DNA from: an uncultured Candidatus Melainabacteria bacterium
GTDB taxonomy: Bacteria > Cyanobacteriota > Vampirovibrionia > Gastranaerophilales > Gastranaerophilaceae
Assembly: GCA_934754515.1 (NCBI GenBank)
Contig: CAKVIG010000007.1
Location: 1-64,000, forward strand
Direction: 5' to 3'
DNA length: 64,000 nucleotides
This document shows, piece by piece, positions 51,193-61,100 of this stretch (its first letter is position 1; the number at the start of each line of letters is the position of its first letter). The notes beneath the pieces were generated by a model that was not told the DNA's origin, did not search any database, and saw only the letters and a program-made list of their open reading frames with translations. A program made the position numbers and the translations under genes.

Positions 51193-53004
51193 ATGTCAGA
51201 CGAATTAACAATTCAACCACAAGTTCAACAAAAGCAATCAAGTGCATTACCTTATGCAATTGGTGGTGCTATTGTTGGTGGCACAGTAGGGGCTTTATCA
51301 CCGGTTGGCGTTACAAAACCAAAATATGCTTCTTATGAAGATATTTTGAAGGAATCAGAAGATACTTTTAAAAGTCAAATTGAAAAAGGTGACAACAAAG
51401 GCGTTTGGGAAGCAGCTAAAGAGCATGCTGAAAAAGTAAAAAATGCAGAAGCTGAATACGATAAAAAGGTTCAAGAAATTAAAGATGCAAACACTTCAAA
51501 AGCAGGAGCTTTGCCTGAAGATAATGAAGTAGCTAAACAATTAAAAGAAGCTCAAACTAAATATGACGCTGAATTAGAAAAATTAGTTCAAGCAGAAGAA
51601 AAGAAATTAGGCTCTGCTAAAACTGTATCAAGTATGCCAACTCCTGACGAAATGCGCTTAGGAATTAAAGGTGATGATGCAGCTAAAGTAGGTAAAGACT
51701 GGAAATATTACGATGAAACTTTAAAACCTAATTATGAAGCTGAAATTAAAAAGGTTAAAACAGTAGCAGGAACTCCGGGTAATGCTGAATATGTAAAAGC
51801 TGAAAATGGCTTAAAAAATTATAAAACAGCTATTGAAAATTATTATAACGCAGTAGCTGATGCAGCAGCAGAAAAAGATCCTAAACAAAAGGTAAAAAAA
51901 GAAAAAGCACTAAAGACCCAAATTGATTCTATAGTTGAAAATGAATATAAATACTCAACAGACTCAGCTATTAAGGAAAAGGCATTTAAAGATGGAAAAA
52001 TGCACGAAAGAAAAGGTAAATATTCTTTATTACCTGCTGATTACACAGATCCTAAAACCGGCAAAAAGTATATATTTAATGATGGCGTAAGCATGAAACA
52101 ATTGAAAAAAGCTGATGCTGCAAGAGTTGATGCTTTAAGAGATACTTTAGCGGAAGAAATTAAGGCAACTTCTTCTGAATATTCAGCAGCTAAAGCAGAA
52201 TTAAAGAATTTCGAAGGTCAAAAAACATTCCAAAAACTAAATAAAAAAGGTAATCCGAGCGGTTCTTATGTTTGCGAATTGGCAGATATCAATGGAAAGG
52301 ATGCTGTAAAAACATACAAGCACGAATTGGAAGTTGTAGAAAAATTAACAGATCCAAAGAAAGCTAAGAAAATCAAACCTAGCGACATTACAGCCTTACA
52401 AACAAAATATGGTTTAAATCCAAGAGACATAAATGAAAATGGTCAAATCAGAAATAAAATTACTGCCAGATTGTCACTTGCTGAACAATATGCAGAAAAG
52501 CTAAAAGCAGTTGAAGGTGCTATGGGCGGTCAATCAAGAATTAGCGCATACGAAGCTGAAATGGACAAGGCTGTAAATACAAACGCTGACGTTAAAGCAG
52601 CTGCTAAGAAAATCAAAAATATGGCTAAGAAATATGGCATTAATGTAGATACTGTAGCAGACGCAGATGTATCTGCTAAGGCAAAAGAAGCTGCTCAAAA
52701 AGCAATTGAAAGCAAACAAGTTGCAGCTGATTTAAAAACAGCAACAGAAAATGCGGTTAAGGAAGCTGAAAAACTTGGTATCAAAGACGGAGAATTAACA
52801 GCAAAAGGCAAACAATTGTTGGAAGAATTAGGTTCTAAAGAAAACTATACAACAAAAGTTAAAAATGCAGCAAAAGAAGCGATTGAAAAAGATTTAGGCA
52901 AGATTAAAACTCCTAACAAACTTGTTAATGGTCTTATCGCTGGTGCAGCGTTAGCATTAGTTGGTCTTGGTATCGGTTCTTCAATGAAAAAAGACCAAGT
53001 ATAA
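51193..53004 (+). CDS. Helical protein with hydrophobic segments at both ends
   Basis: The 603-residue protein is Ala/Lys/Glu-rich and helical. A glycine-zipper hydrophobic segment (YAIGGAIVGGTVGALSPVG, about 21-39) lies near the N-terminus and a second (LVNGLIAGAALALVGLGIGS, about 577-596) at the C-terminus. The long middle part (about 45-570) is charged with predicted coiled-coil stretches, such as VKEAEKLGIKDGELTAKGKQ near 520. A two-ended membrane tether with a helical bridge is a possible layout; the family is not recognised. It is expressed from its own promoter and ends before a strong terminator. No FKG motif is present. Confidence 0.65.
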   Translation: MSDELTIQPQVQQKQSSALPYAIGGAIVGGTVGALSPVGVTKPKYASYEDILKESEDTFKSQIEKGDNKGVWEAAKEHAEKVKNAEAEYDKKVQEIKDANTSKAGALPEDNEVAKQLKEAQTKYDAELEKLVQAEEKKLGSAKTVSSMPTPDEMRLGIKGDDAAKVGKDWKYYDETLKPNYEAEIKKVKTVAGTPGNAEYVKAENGLKNYKTAIENYYNAVADAAAEKDPKQKVKKEKALKTQIDSIVENEYKYSTDSAIKEKAFKDGKMHERKGKYSLLPADYTDPKTGKKYIFNDGVSMKQLKKADAARVDALRDTLAEEIKATSSEYSAAKAELKNFEGQKTFQKLNKKGNPSGSYVCELADINGKDAVKTYKHELEVVEKLTDPKKAKKIKPSDITALQTKYGLNPRDINENGQIRNKITARLSLAEQYAEKLKAVEGAMGGQSRISAYEAEMDKAVNTNADVKAAAKKIKNMAKKYGINVDTVADADVSAKAKEAAQKAIESKQVAADLKTATENAVKEAEKLGIKDGELTAKGKQLLEELGSKENYTTKVKNAAKEAIEKDLGKIKTPNKLVNGLIAGAALALVGLGIGSSMKKDQV

Positions 53005-53311
53005 TCATCAAAATTGACTAATAACAACTATTATTTTACAAACAAAAAGAACGACTGACTTCTGTTAGTCGTTCTTTTTAGCATTTTAATTTTTGCCTCC
53101 GGCACGAACCCTCTCCCGAAAATCTAAGTTTCGTACAGCTCAACTTGATTTTCTGCCCTCTCCCAAAGAGAGGGGCTAACGCCAACACCAAACAACTTTA
53201 GATCATTCCCTCTCCATAGAGAAAGGGTTGTCAATTCCACCTTCACACTATTTTCTTGTAAACAAAATTTTTTAAGTATACAATTATGCAAAAGACTTGT
53301 TGGAGAAAATT
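53005..53311. repeat. 307-bp gap with a terminator and repeat remnants
   Basis: After the terminator at 53044-53079 lie three repeat remnants: a family B fragment near 53098 (GAACCCTCTCCCG), a family A-like palindrome (CCCTCTCCCAAAGAGAGGGG, 53156-53175) and another hairpin (CCCTCTCCATAGAGAAAGGG, 53208-53227). No gene is seen. Confidence 0.65.
53044..53079 (+). terminator. Terminator of the 603-residue protein gene
   Basis: AAAAAGAACGACTGAC pairs with the following GTTAGTCGTTCTTTTT around a TTCT loop (16 bp with one G-T pair), 39 bases after the stop. Confidence 0.85.
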
Positions 53312-54217
53312 TTGATACCAAGAGAGCGAAAACATAAAATAGGCTTAACTTATGGTGCGTTTGCTTCCGCCAGCTATGGCACAAATCCATTGTTTGCACT
53401 GCCTTTGTATGCAGCAGGAATTGGTGTAAATTCGGTTTTATTTTATAGATATGCAATTGCCCTTCTCTTGTACGGACTTTGGTTAAAATTTGCAAAAAAG
53501 ATTGCTTTCAAAATTTCATTTAAAGAAGCCATAGTTCTTTTTATATTAGGACTTTTTTTCTCACTTTCTTCTTACACACTTTTTGATGCGTTCAAATATA
53601 TTGAAGCCGGTATAGCATGCACAATTTTGTTTATATATCCTGTTTTAGTTGCCGTAATTATGGCTGTATTTTTCAAAGAAAAAATTACTAAGACAGTAAT
53701 TACATCAATTTCTTTAATAACAATAGGAATTACATTACTTTATCACGGGAAAGAAGGTGCAACTTTAAATTTATACGGCGTATTAATTGTTTTGCTTTCT
53801 GCACTTTTATATTCCTTATACATCGTAGGAGTAAAAAACATTAAAATAATTCGCCACATGAACAGTGCTAAAATGACATTTTATGTGATGCTTTTCGGAC
53901 TTATTGTATACATCACAAACTTAAATTTTTGTACGGAATTACAGCCGCTGACATCACCGATATTATGGCTTTATGCAATCGGTTTAGCACTTTTCCCTAC
54001 GATTATTTCTATTGAAACCATAAATATCGCTATAAAATTGATTGGCTCAACGACCACTGCAATACTAGGCTCATTAGAACCTTTAACTGCTTTATTTTTC
54101 GGTGTTGTATTTTTTCATGAGCAATTAACTCCAAGAATAATTTTAGGAATTATAACCGTTATTTCAGGTGTTATTTTAATTATTAAACGCAAACAAGAAT
54201 GCAATTCTAATTCGTAA
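53312..54217 (+). CDS. DMT-superfamily (EamA) transporter
   Basis: The 301-residue protein has ten hydrophobic helices in two EamA repeats (YGAFASASYGTNPLFALPLY at the start of the first; LYGVLIVLLSALLYSLYIVG at the start of the second, and SLEPLTALFFGVVFFHEQLT near 266, the family motif before the last helix). Such proteins export amino acids, purines or other metabolites. The best start is the TTG at 53312 with GGAG six bases upstream; the frame opens further upstream with other TTG codons that overlap the ribosome-binding site. Confidence 0.88.
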   Translation: MIPRERKHKIGLTYGAFASASYGTNPLFALPLYAAGIGVNSVLFYRYAIALLLYGLWLKFAKKIAFKISFKEAIVLFILGLFFSLSSYTLFDAFKYIEAGIACTILFIYPVLVAVIMAVFFKEKITKTVITSISLITIGITLLYHGKEGATLNLYGVLIVLLSALLYSLYIVGVKNIKIIRHMNSAKMTFYVMLFGLIVYITNLNFCTELQPLTSPILWLYAIGLALFPTIISIETINIAIKLIGSTTTAILGSLEPLTALFFGVVFFHEQLTPRIILGIITVISGVILIIKRKQECNSNS

Positions 54218-54286
54218 AGTGCAATTTTTTGCACCTGCAACTTATTTATGCTAGAATTGTTTCCATAGAAAATTCAAGGAGTTTAA

Positions 54287-55555
54287 ATGGAAAGATTTAT
54301 TGGACTTATCGGGATAGTAGTTATATTTTTAATTGTTTTTATGATGTCAAACAACAGAAAAGCAATTAACTACAAAACTATCGGAACAGGTTTTTTACTG
54401 CAAATACTTTTGGCTGTATTTATTTTTAAAGTTCCAATCGGTCAAAAAATGTTCCTTATGATAGGTCTTTTTATTCAAAAAATCCTTGAATTTGCGACTG
54501 AAGGCGGTTTATTCGTGTTTGGCGCACTTTTACAAAATGACCGTTTAATCGAATTGTTCGGCAAAAGCGGTACGATTTTTGCAGTACAGCTTATTTGTAC
54601 AAACATTTTTATGATGGTTTTAGTTAATATTCTTTACTACTATGGAATCATGCAAAGAGTTGTTGCAATTTTGGGTAAAGCAATGAACAAAATAATGCAC
54701 ATATCAGGCGCGGAAGCTCTTTCTAACGTAGCTAGTTCTTTCGTTGGTCAAATTACAGCGCAAATTATGATTAAACCGTATTTAGAAAAACTTACACGTT
54801 CAGAACTTTTAGCATCTATGGCAGGCAGTATGGCTTGTATTTCCGGTGCTATAATGCCGATTTATATCGGCATGGGAATTCCGGCTCACTACATATTGGC
54901 TTCATCAGTTATGGCAGCTCCCGGTGCAATGATTTTGGCAAAAATTGTTTATCCTGAAACAGGTGAGCCTGAAACAAGAGATAACATCCGAATTTCTAAA
55001 AGAAGGACTTTTGCAAACGTATTTGAAGCAATTTCAAACGGTGCTTCTGACGGTATGAAAGTCGCAATTAATGTAACAGCAATGATTTTGGCACTTGTGG
55101 CACTTGTCGCATTCATCGACTGGATTTTGGGATTAGGCGGAATGTTCTGCTACAATTATGTTCCCGGATGTTCACACTTTGCATTCTTATCGCACTTATC
55201 ATTAAAATTAATCTTAGGAAAAATATTTGCAATATTTGCGATTATAATTGGCGTACCACTTCACGATTCATCAACAGTCGGTGCCTTGATGGGTACAAAA
55301 CTTGTACTTAACGAAATGGTTGCTTATGTAGGATTGACTCATGTTGCTCAATCACTTGATCCAAAGAGCTTTATGATTGCCAGCTTTGCGTTATGCAGTT
55401 TCGGTAACTTCGGTTCTATTGCAATCCAAATTGGCGGTATTGGAGAGCTTGCACCTAATCAAAAGAAAAACTTAGCGAGATTAGGTTTGAGAGCACTTAT
55501 ATGCGGAACTTTGAGCTGTTATCTGTCAGCTGCAATCGTTGGTGTTCTATTGTAG
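54287..55555 (+). CDS. CNT-family nucleoside transporter
   Basis: The 422-residue protein is a NupC-type concentrative nucleoside transporter with membrane helices throughout. Family features are FVFGALL near 79, SGAEALSNVASSFVGQITAQI near 142, the GSMACISGAIMPIYIGMGIP stretch near 188, ISNGASDGMKVAINVTAMILA near 249 and IIIGVPLHDSSTVGALMGTK near 325. It imports nucleosides with H+ or Na+. AAGGAG lies six bases before the ATG. Its last 59 bases overlap the antisense gene at 55497-55817. Confidence 0.93.
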   Translation: MERFIGLIGIVVIFLIVFMMSNNRKAINYKTIGTGFLLQILLAVFIFKVPIGQKMFLMIGLFIQKILEFATEGGLFVFGALLQNDRLIELFGKSGTIFAVQLICTNIFMMVLVNILYYYGIMQRVVAILGKAMNKIMHISGAEALSNVASSFVGQITAQIMIKPYLEKLTRSELLASMAGSMACISGAIMPIYIGMGIPAHYILASSVMAAPGAMILAKIVYPETGEPETRDNIRISKRRTFANVFEAISNGASDGMKVAINVTAMILALVALVAFIDWILGLGGMFCYNYVPGCSHFAFLSHLSLKLILGKIFAIFAIIIGVPLHDSSTVGALMGTKLVLNEMVAYVGLTHVAQSLDPKSFMIASFALCSFGNFGSIAIQIGGIGELAPNQKKNLARLGLRALICGTLSCYLSAAIVGVLL

Positions 55556-55817
55556 TCAGAATCTCGTCTTCCATAAGAAGTCCTATATTTATAATGTTAG
55601 AAATTTGGTCAGACAAAATTTCCAGCATGTTGATAAGATTGTTTCTTTCTGCGCTTAATAGAGCAATCATCTCTTTTGGAATACCGTAATATTGTCCGCT
55701 AAATTCAATGCTCTCACAGGTTCGTCTTGTTATTTGAACTAGCGAGTCCATTTTGTATAACTCATTAAAAGTTTCTTGATGAAATGATAACAATTTATTA
55801 CCATATTTTTTGCACAT
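55497..55817 (-). CDS. Hypothetical helical protein, 106 residues
   Basis: I do not recognise this protein. It is helical with no membrane segment: KLLSFHQETFNELYKM near 8, then ESIEFSGQYYGIPKEMIALL near 35 and ERNNLINMLEILSDQISNII near 57. An AGGGG ribosome-binding site six bases before the ATG supports a real gene. It is convergent with the nucleoside transporter gene and shares its last 59 bases. A hairpin (ACGAC/GTCGT, 55876-55895) lies upstream. Confidence 0.5.
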   Translation of the reverse strand: MCKKYGNKLLSFHQETFNELYKMDSLVQITRRTCESIEFSGQYYGIPKEMIALLSAERNNLINMLEILSDQISNIINIGLLMEDEILTTIEHQRLQLTDNSSKFRI

Positions 55818-55985
55818 ATCATACCCCTGTACTACTTAATTATTCTTCCTAATTCCTTTATACATACAGTATAAGACGACAAAAAAAATTGTCGTTCATA
55901 TATTTTCCAATTACAAAAATTTACAATTAAAAACTTTTTTAAACACGCTTTTGTGATAAGATTTGAATAAAGGAAGTATAAGATT

Positions 55986-57065
55986 ATGGATATAAAGAAA
56001 ATATTATTTAGAACAAATTCTATTGATGTTGAAAAGGCCTTACCTGACGCATTAATTTTGTGCGGAAAAGACGGTAAAATTCAATGGGTAAACGATGTTG
56101 CAGCAGAAATCTTTGAAACTTCAAAAATGCATCTCCTTACATCAAATATAAGCGATTTTATAGAAAATCCGATGAACTTGATTTCAAGCTCTGTTATAAT
56201 GCACAAGCCTGTTATTACTAAGTTTGTTGATAAAGAAATATATTTTGATATGACTGTAAAAGAAATTGCAGAAGGCTACGTGCTTGATTTCCGTGATGCT
56301 GTGCAAAATTCTGCAATCGCTCAAGACGATAAAACGGAAGAAATTAATAGAGAAAAAAATAATTTTTTGCTTAAACTTGCTAATGATTTAAAATCACCAA
56401 TTCAATCTATCGTTGGTTTTTCTCAAGCTATGGCTGACGGTTTGGGCGGTGAGATGAGCGAACAACAAGAAAAATATATCAGAATTATTAATAAAAATTC
56501 TTCAGAATTAATGTATTTTGTGGGCAAGCTTTTGGAACTTTCTCAAACAGAATCAGCTTTAAAAGAACCTGATAAAAAGACTTTGGATATTTTGGCTTTA
56601 GTTAATTCCGTTGTGAGATTTAATGAACAACTTTATAAAGGCAAAGACGTTAAAATTTCAATTAAGCCTGAAGAAGATTTTAAAAAGACAATTTCTACCG
56701 ATGAAGAAATTTTGAAAAACATTTTGCAGGATGTTTTGGAAATAATCTTAAAATCAGTTGATATGGGTGAAGTTGCAATTACTCTATCAAATCCTGATGA
56801 TGAATTTATTTCATCAAAAAACTTGGCACCTGCTCAATATACCATGATTTCGCTTTCTACAAGCGCATTGTTGCTTTCTGAAAACGATTTGGAATGCATG
56901 TTTGATCCATACACAATATTGGATTCTACAAACAGAAAGAATGTATTGAGAGCAATTGTTTTGGCAAGTGTAAAAAATCTTGTTCAGTCATTAAACGGTA
57001 TTGTTTGGGTTGAATCTCAAATCTTGAAAAATACAAGTTTTAATATTATAATTCCTTCTAACTAA
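55986..57065 (+). CDS. PAS domain and degenerate histidine kinase
   Basis: The 359-residue protein has a PAS domain (about 15-105: DALILCGKDGKIQWVNDVAAEIF), a HisKA-like two-helix region (about 120-195) and a remnant of the kinase ATP-binding domain. The phospho-acceptor His is replaced by Asn133 in LANDLKSPIQSIVGF, where kinases have S-H-E-L-R-T-P. The N box (ILQDVLEIILKS) has no Asn and the glycine-rich G boxes are missing. It should therefore not phosphorylate a regulator, and may bind a kinase or sense a ligand instead. It lies seven bases (to the TTG) or 19 bases (to the ATG) before the ABC ATPase gene, in one unit. Confidence 0.8.
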   Translation: MDIKKILFRTNSIDVEKALPDALILCGKDGKIQWVNDVAAEIFETSKMHLLTSNISDFIENPMNLISSSVIMHKPVITKFVDKEIYFDMTVKEIAEGYVLDFRDAVQNSAIAQDDKTEEINREKNNFLLKLANDLKSPIQSIVGFSQAMADGLGGEMSEQQEKYIRIINKNSSELMYFVGKLLELSQTESALKEPDKKTLDILALVNSVVRFNEQLYKGKDVKISIKPEEDFKKTISTDEEILKNILQDVLEIILKSVDMGEVAITLSNPDDEFISSKNLAPAQYTMISLSTSALLLSENDLECMFDPYTILDSTNRKNVLRAIVLASVKNLVQSLNGIVWVESQILKNTSFNIIIPSN

Positions 57066-57084
57066 GGAAATTTTGGGTGTAGGG

Positions 57085-58113
57085 ATGAGTAGCGTTGTTT
57101 TAAAAAATCTTGTTAAAAGCTATGACGGCAAGAAAAATATAATTGATAATATTAATCTTGAAATCAAAGATAAAGAATTTATCGTGCTTGTAGGTTCTTC
57201 TGGCTGTGGAAAATCTACGATTTTGCGTTTGATATCAGGTCTAGAAGATATTACATCAGGCGAAATTCTTATTGACGATAAAGTTGTTAATAATGTTCAC
57301 CCAAAAGACAGAGATATCGCTTTTGTTTTCCAAAGCTACGCACTGTATCCGCACATGAGCGTGTATGATAATATTGCATTCGGTTTGAAAATGCGCAAAT
57401 ACGATAAGAAAATGATTGATACAAAGGTAAGAGAAGTTGCAGAGTCGCTGAATTTAACAGAACTTTTAAATCGCAAACCAAAGCAGCTTTCAGGCGGTCA
57501 AAGGCAACGTGTTGCATTGGGTCGTGCGATTGTTAGAAATCCGAAAGTATTTTTGATGGATGAACCTTTATCAAACTTGGATGCGAATTTGAGAGTTCAC
57601 ATGCGCTCTGAAATCAAGCGTTTGCACCAAAAATTAAAAACAACATTTATTTATGTAACCCATGACCAAACCGAAGCTTTAACTATGGGTGATAGAATTG
57701 TTGTTTTAGACAAAGGTAAAATCCAACAAGCAGATACGCCGGAAGTTATTTATAATCAACCAAAAAACAAGTTTGTTGCCGGGTTTATCGGTCAAATGAA
57801 TTTTATTGATACGGTTGTTCAGAATGGATGCTTTGAAATTGAAGGTCATGGATTTAAGACTGATAAAAATATTCAAGGCGAAGTGACGGTTGCAATTCGT
57901 GCTGAAAAAATGACAGCAGGCGAGGTTTCAATAAAGGTTAAACCTGAAATTATTGAAATGACAGGTGGAGAGAGAATCGTTTATTTTAATCTAAATGGAA
58001 ATAAATGCTCTGCAAGAGTTCCATTGGATTACCCGATAGGCGAAAATATAGAGTTAAAAATATCGGTAAATGATATGTATTTCTTTGATAAAGAAAGCGG
58101 AGACGTAATATAA
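57085..58113 (+). CDS. ABC transporter ATPase, MalK/UgpC type
   Basis: The 342-residue protein has Walker A VGSSGCGKST near 36, Q-loop VFQSYALYPHMS near 80, signature LSGGQRQRVALGRAI near 132, Walker B VFLMDEPLSNLD near 155 and the H-loop YVTHDQTEAL near 188. The C-terminal OB-type (TOBE) domain (about 235-342) is the family hallmark, which points to import of sugars or glycerol phosphate. The permease and binding protein genes are not adjacent. The ATG at 57085 is used; a TTG four codons upstream (57073) has a better-placed AAGGA. Confidence 0.93.
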   Translation: MSSVVLKNLVKSYDGKKNIIDNINLEIKDKEFIVLVGSSGCGKSTILRLISGLEDITSGEILIDDKVVNNVHPKDRDIAFVFQSYALYPHMSVYDNIAFGLKMRKYDKKMIDTKVREVAESLNLTELLNRKPKQLSGGQRQRVALGRAIVRNPKVFLMDEPLSNLDANLRVHMRSEIKRLHQKLKTTFIYVTHDQTEALTMGDRIVVLDKGKIQQADTPEVIYNQPKNKFVAGFIGQMNFIDTVVQNGCFEIEGHGFKTDKNIQGEVTVAIRAEKMTAGEVSIKVKPEIIEMTGGERIVYFNLNGNKCSARVPLDYPIGENIELKISVNDMYFFDKESGDVI

Positions 58114-58114
58114 G

Positions 58115-61100
58115 ATGAAAAAGTATAAGAATTATATAATTATAGCGCTTGCCGTTATAGCGTTTTGTGTATCAATTTGTTTTGTTCCGATTGATGCAAC
58201 GAGATTTATTCCTGCGATTGAATCACAAGTTACAAAGGACTTGGGAATAAAAATTCATATAGAGAAATTAATTTTGCGCTTCGGACCGTCTTTAAAGGTA
58301 AAAGCACCTGTAATGCACATGATGTATGAAGACGGACAAAAGTTCGGTCAGTTTGATAACGTAAAATTCTTTATACCTTGGTCATCTTTATTCAAAAATG
58401 ATGTGGTTGTAAAACGCCTTTATGCTGATAAACTAATCGTTAAAGTTAAATCTAATGACAAGTACTTACCTGCTTTTGTAGAAAAACTTAACGCAAAAGA
58501 TTTTAATGAAACACCTGATGTAACTTTGAAATCTTATAGCGTTTGTTATTATGATAAAGATTTAGAAAAACATTTCAAGGTTGTCGGATCAGGCTTGAAT
58601 CTTGCAAAACTTATTAATTACAAGAACTTAAGCGTTAAAACAATAGGTGAGTTCTTTATTAATGATAAAAAATACATATCTTATGATGTTTCTATCGTTC
58701 CTAATATTGAAATGAGCGAAAAGAAAGATTTCAATATAAACGAGTTTGTAGAACAAATGGAAGCACTTGATTTCCATTCTGATATTATTGCAGATTTGAA
58801 ACTTTATAAGAACTTGACCGGAGAAACTCAAATTTCAGGCTTGGTTAATATTGATAATATTTCTGTACTTGATCCTAAAAAGAAAACGCCAAAGAGCTTT
58901 ATTTATTTAACTTTCCTTGGCGATAAAATTGGAGTTTTATCAAATATTTACGCGTCTGTTGACAAAAAAGTTTATATCGATGGCGTTGTAAATAATTCTA
59001 AAAAGCCTTCTGTTGATTTGAAAGTTAAAACGGATGAAATTAAGCTTGCTGATTTATATCAAAAAGTTAAATTGCTTGCTGATTTTTCAAGATTGAAAGA
59101 TATCAATTCGCTTGATGGAACATTGAAAGCTGATTTCAGCATCAAAGGTGATTTAAACAAAATTAAATCTGCAGGTTTCTTAAAGGTTAATAATGCAGCT
59201 GTTAAAGCAAACGGTTTGGACGTTAATAAAATAAATGCGGATGTTGATTTTTCTAACAACGTGATAAATATTGTTAATGCGATTGGTTACGTTAACAATG
59301 CACCAATAATGGCAAAAGGTAAGATTGACAAAAATCTTGATATCGAGCTTTTGATGAACAAGGTTGAACTTAAACATCTTTGTCCTGCAGAATTTGGTGT
59401 AAAAAACGGTATCGCATCACTTGTGGCTAATTTGACGGGAACATTAGACAATCCTATTCATAAAGAAAACTTGCAAGTGGAAAACTTTAGTGCGCAAAAC
59501 AAAGACGGAAATTTATCATTTGCAACTTTAAAAATAGATACAAATAAAAATAATATAGCATATATAAATAATTTGACATTGAAACCTAAAGCAACAGAAG
59601 CAATCAAGCTTCCGCTTTTGAAACTTTATATAGAAAGAGATTCTATTAAAGTTCCTGAAACTAATATTTTCATGCCAAATTCAAAAATGACTGCGAAAGC
59701 TGAAATTACTAACTATAACACTAATGATTTGACATTTAGTGCGATTGTGAACGGATTTATAAATTCACGAGATTTAAAAATTCCGGCACAGTACGCAGCT
59801 GTTTATCCGGTTAAATTTGCAGTAAACGGCAATCGCGATACTCAGAATATTATGGCACAAGTTTTGATGGACAAAGCACTTATTCTAGATGAGCCGTCTT
59901 TAATCAATTTTGTTTCTAAATTAGAAAACAATACTTTGAAGATTGAAGATTTGTCTGTTTCATCATTTAACGGCAAACTTTCAAATGATTTTAAGACAAA
60001 CTTGAAAGGTCAAAAGAGGGTTATCGTAACAGGTAATGTTGAAAACTTGCAAAACGCTGTGTTCAAGAATGTCAGAGTATTTATACCGCAACAATTGAAT
60101 GTAACATTTATGGATAACGTTGCACAATTGAAGGGTGATGTTTTTGTAAACGGTAAATTCAATAAGCCTGAAATTGTCGGTCAGGTAACCGTACAAAACT
60201 TTATTAACCAGTTTTTGCAACTCGGTGCAACTAATATGACTGTTGATTTCAACAAAAATATTGCAGTTATAAACGCACCTATGGTTAAAATCGGCGATTC
60301 TTCAATGGGAATTAATTCCACGATATCAACCGATATTTCAAAAGAATTATATGTAAAAAACATTAGCGTTAAATCAAAATATATGAATACTGATACGCTT
60401 TTGATGTACAAAGATAGCCCGATAGCAAAAGCTTTACCGCTAAATGTTAATGAAGGTAAATTTTATTCAGAAAAAGCACTTGCAACAATTTATAATTCTC
60501 CACTTTATTTATCAGCTTTGAATGCAGATTTTAAATTGCAGAATAATAAATTGGAATTGAAAAATATTTCATCAGAAATCTTTAACGGCAAATTAGCAGG
60601 TAATATAGATTTCAATTTGAAAGATGAAAACTTTAATTCAAAAATCCAAGCAAGAGGCGTTAGCGCAGCACCTATTTTTGATATCGTTTCAACAAGAAAA
60701 GATACAATAAGCGGCGTTATGGATTTTGATACTAATATACAAGGTAATTTGAGTTCAAAACAATCACTTAACGGCGATTTGAAGTTTATTATTCATAACG
60801 GTAGAATGGGAACTTTGGGCAAATTGGAGCACTTGTTGTATGCTCAAAACGTTATTGCTGATAGCATGCTTAGAACTTCTTTGAGCGTTGTTACGAAGGC
60901 TGTAACGCTTAAAGACACAGGTTTGTTTAAATACTTGAGAGGCGATATCACAATGAAAAACGGTAATGCAAACGTTAAAATGCTTCAATCTCAAGGCCCT
61001 CTAATGACTTTGTTTATCAAAGGTCAATATAATCCTGCGACAGATTACGCTAAACTCGTTGTTCTAGGACGTTTATCAGATGAAGTTGTGTCAGGTCTTG

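Noticed and set aside
53124..53495. 123-codon minus-strand frame before and within the DMT transporter
   Set aside because: Half is repeat DNA and half is antisense to a clear membrane protein.
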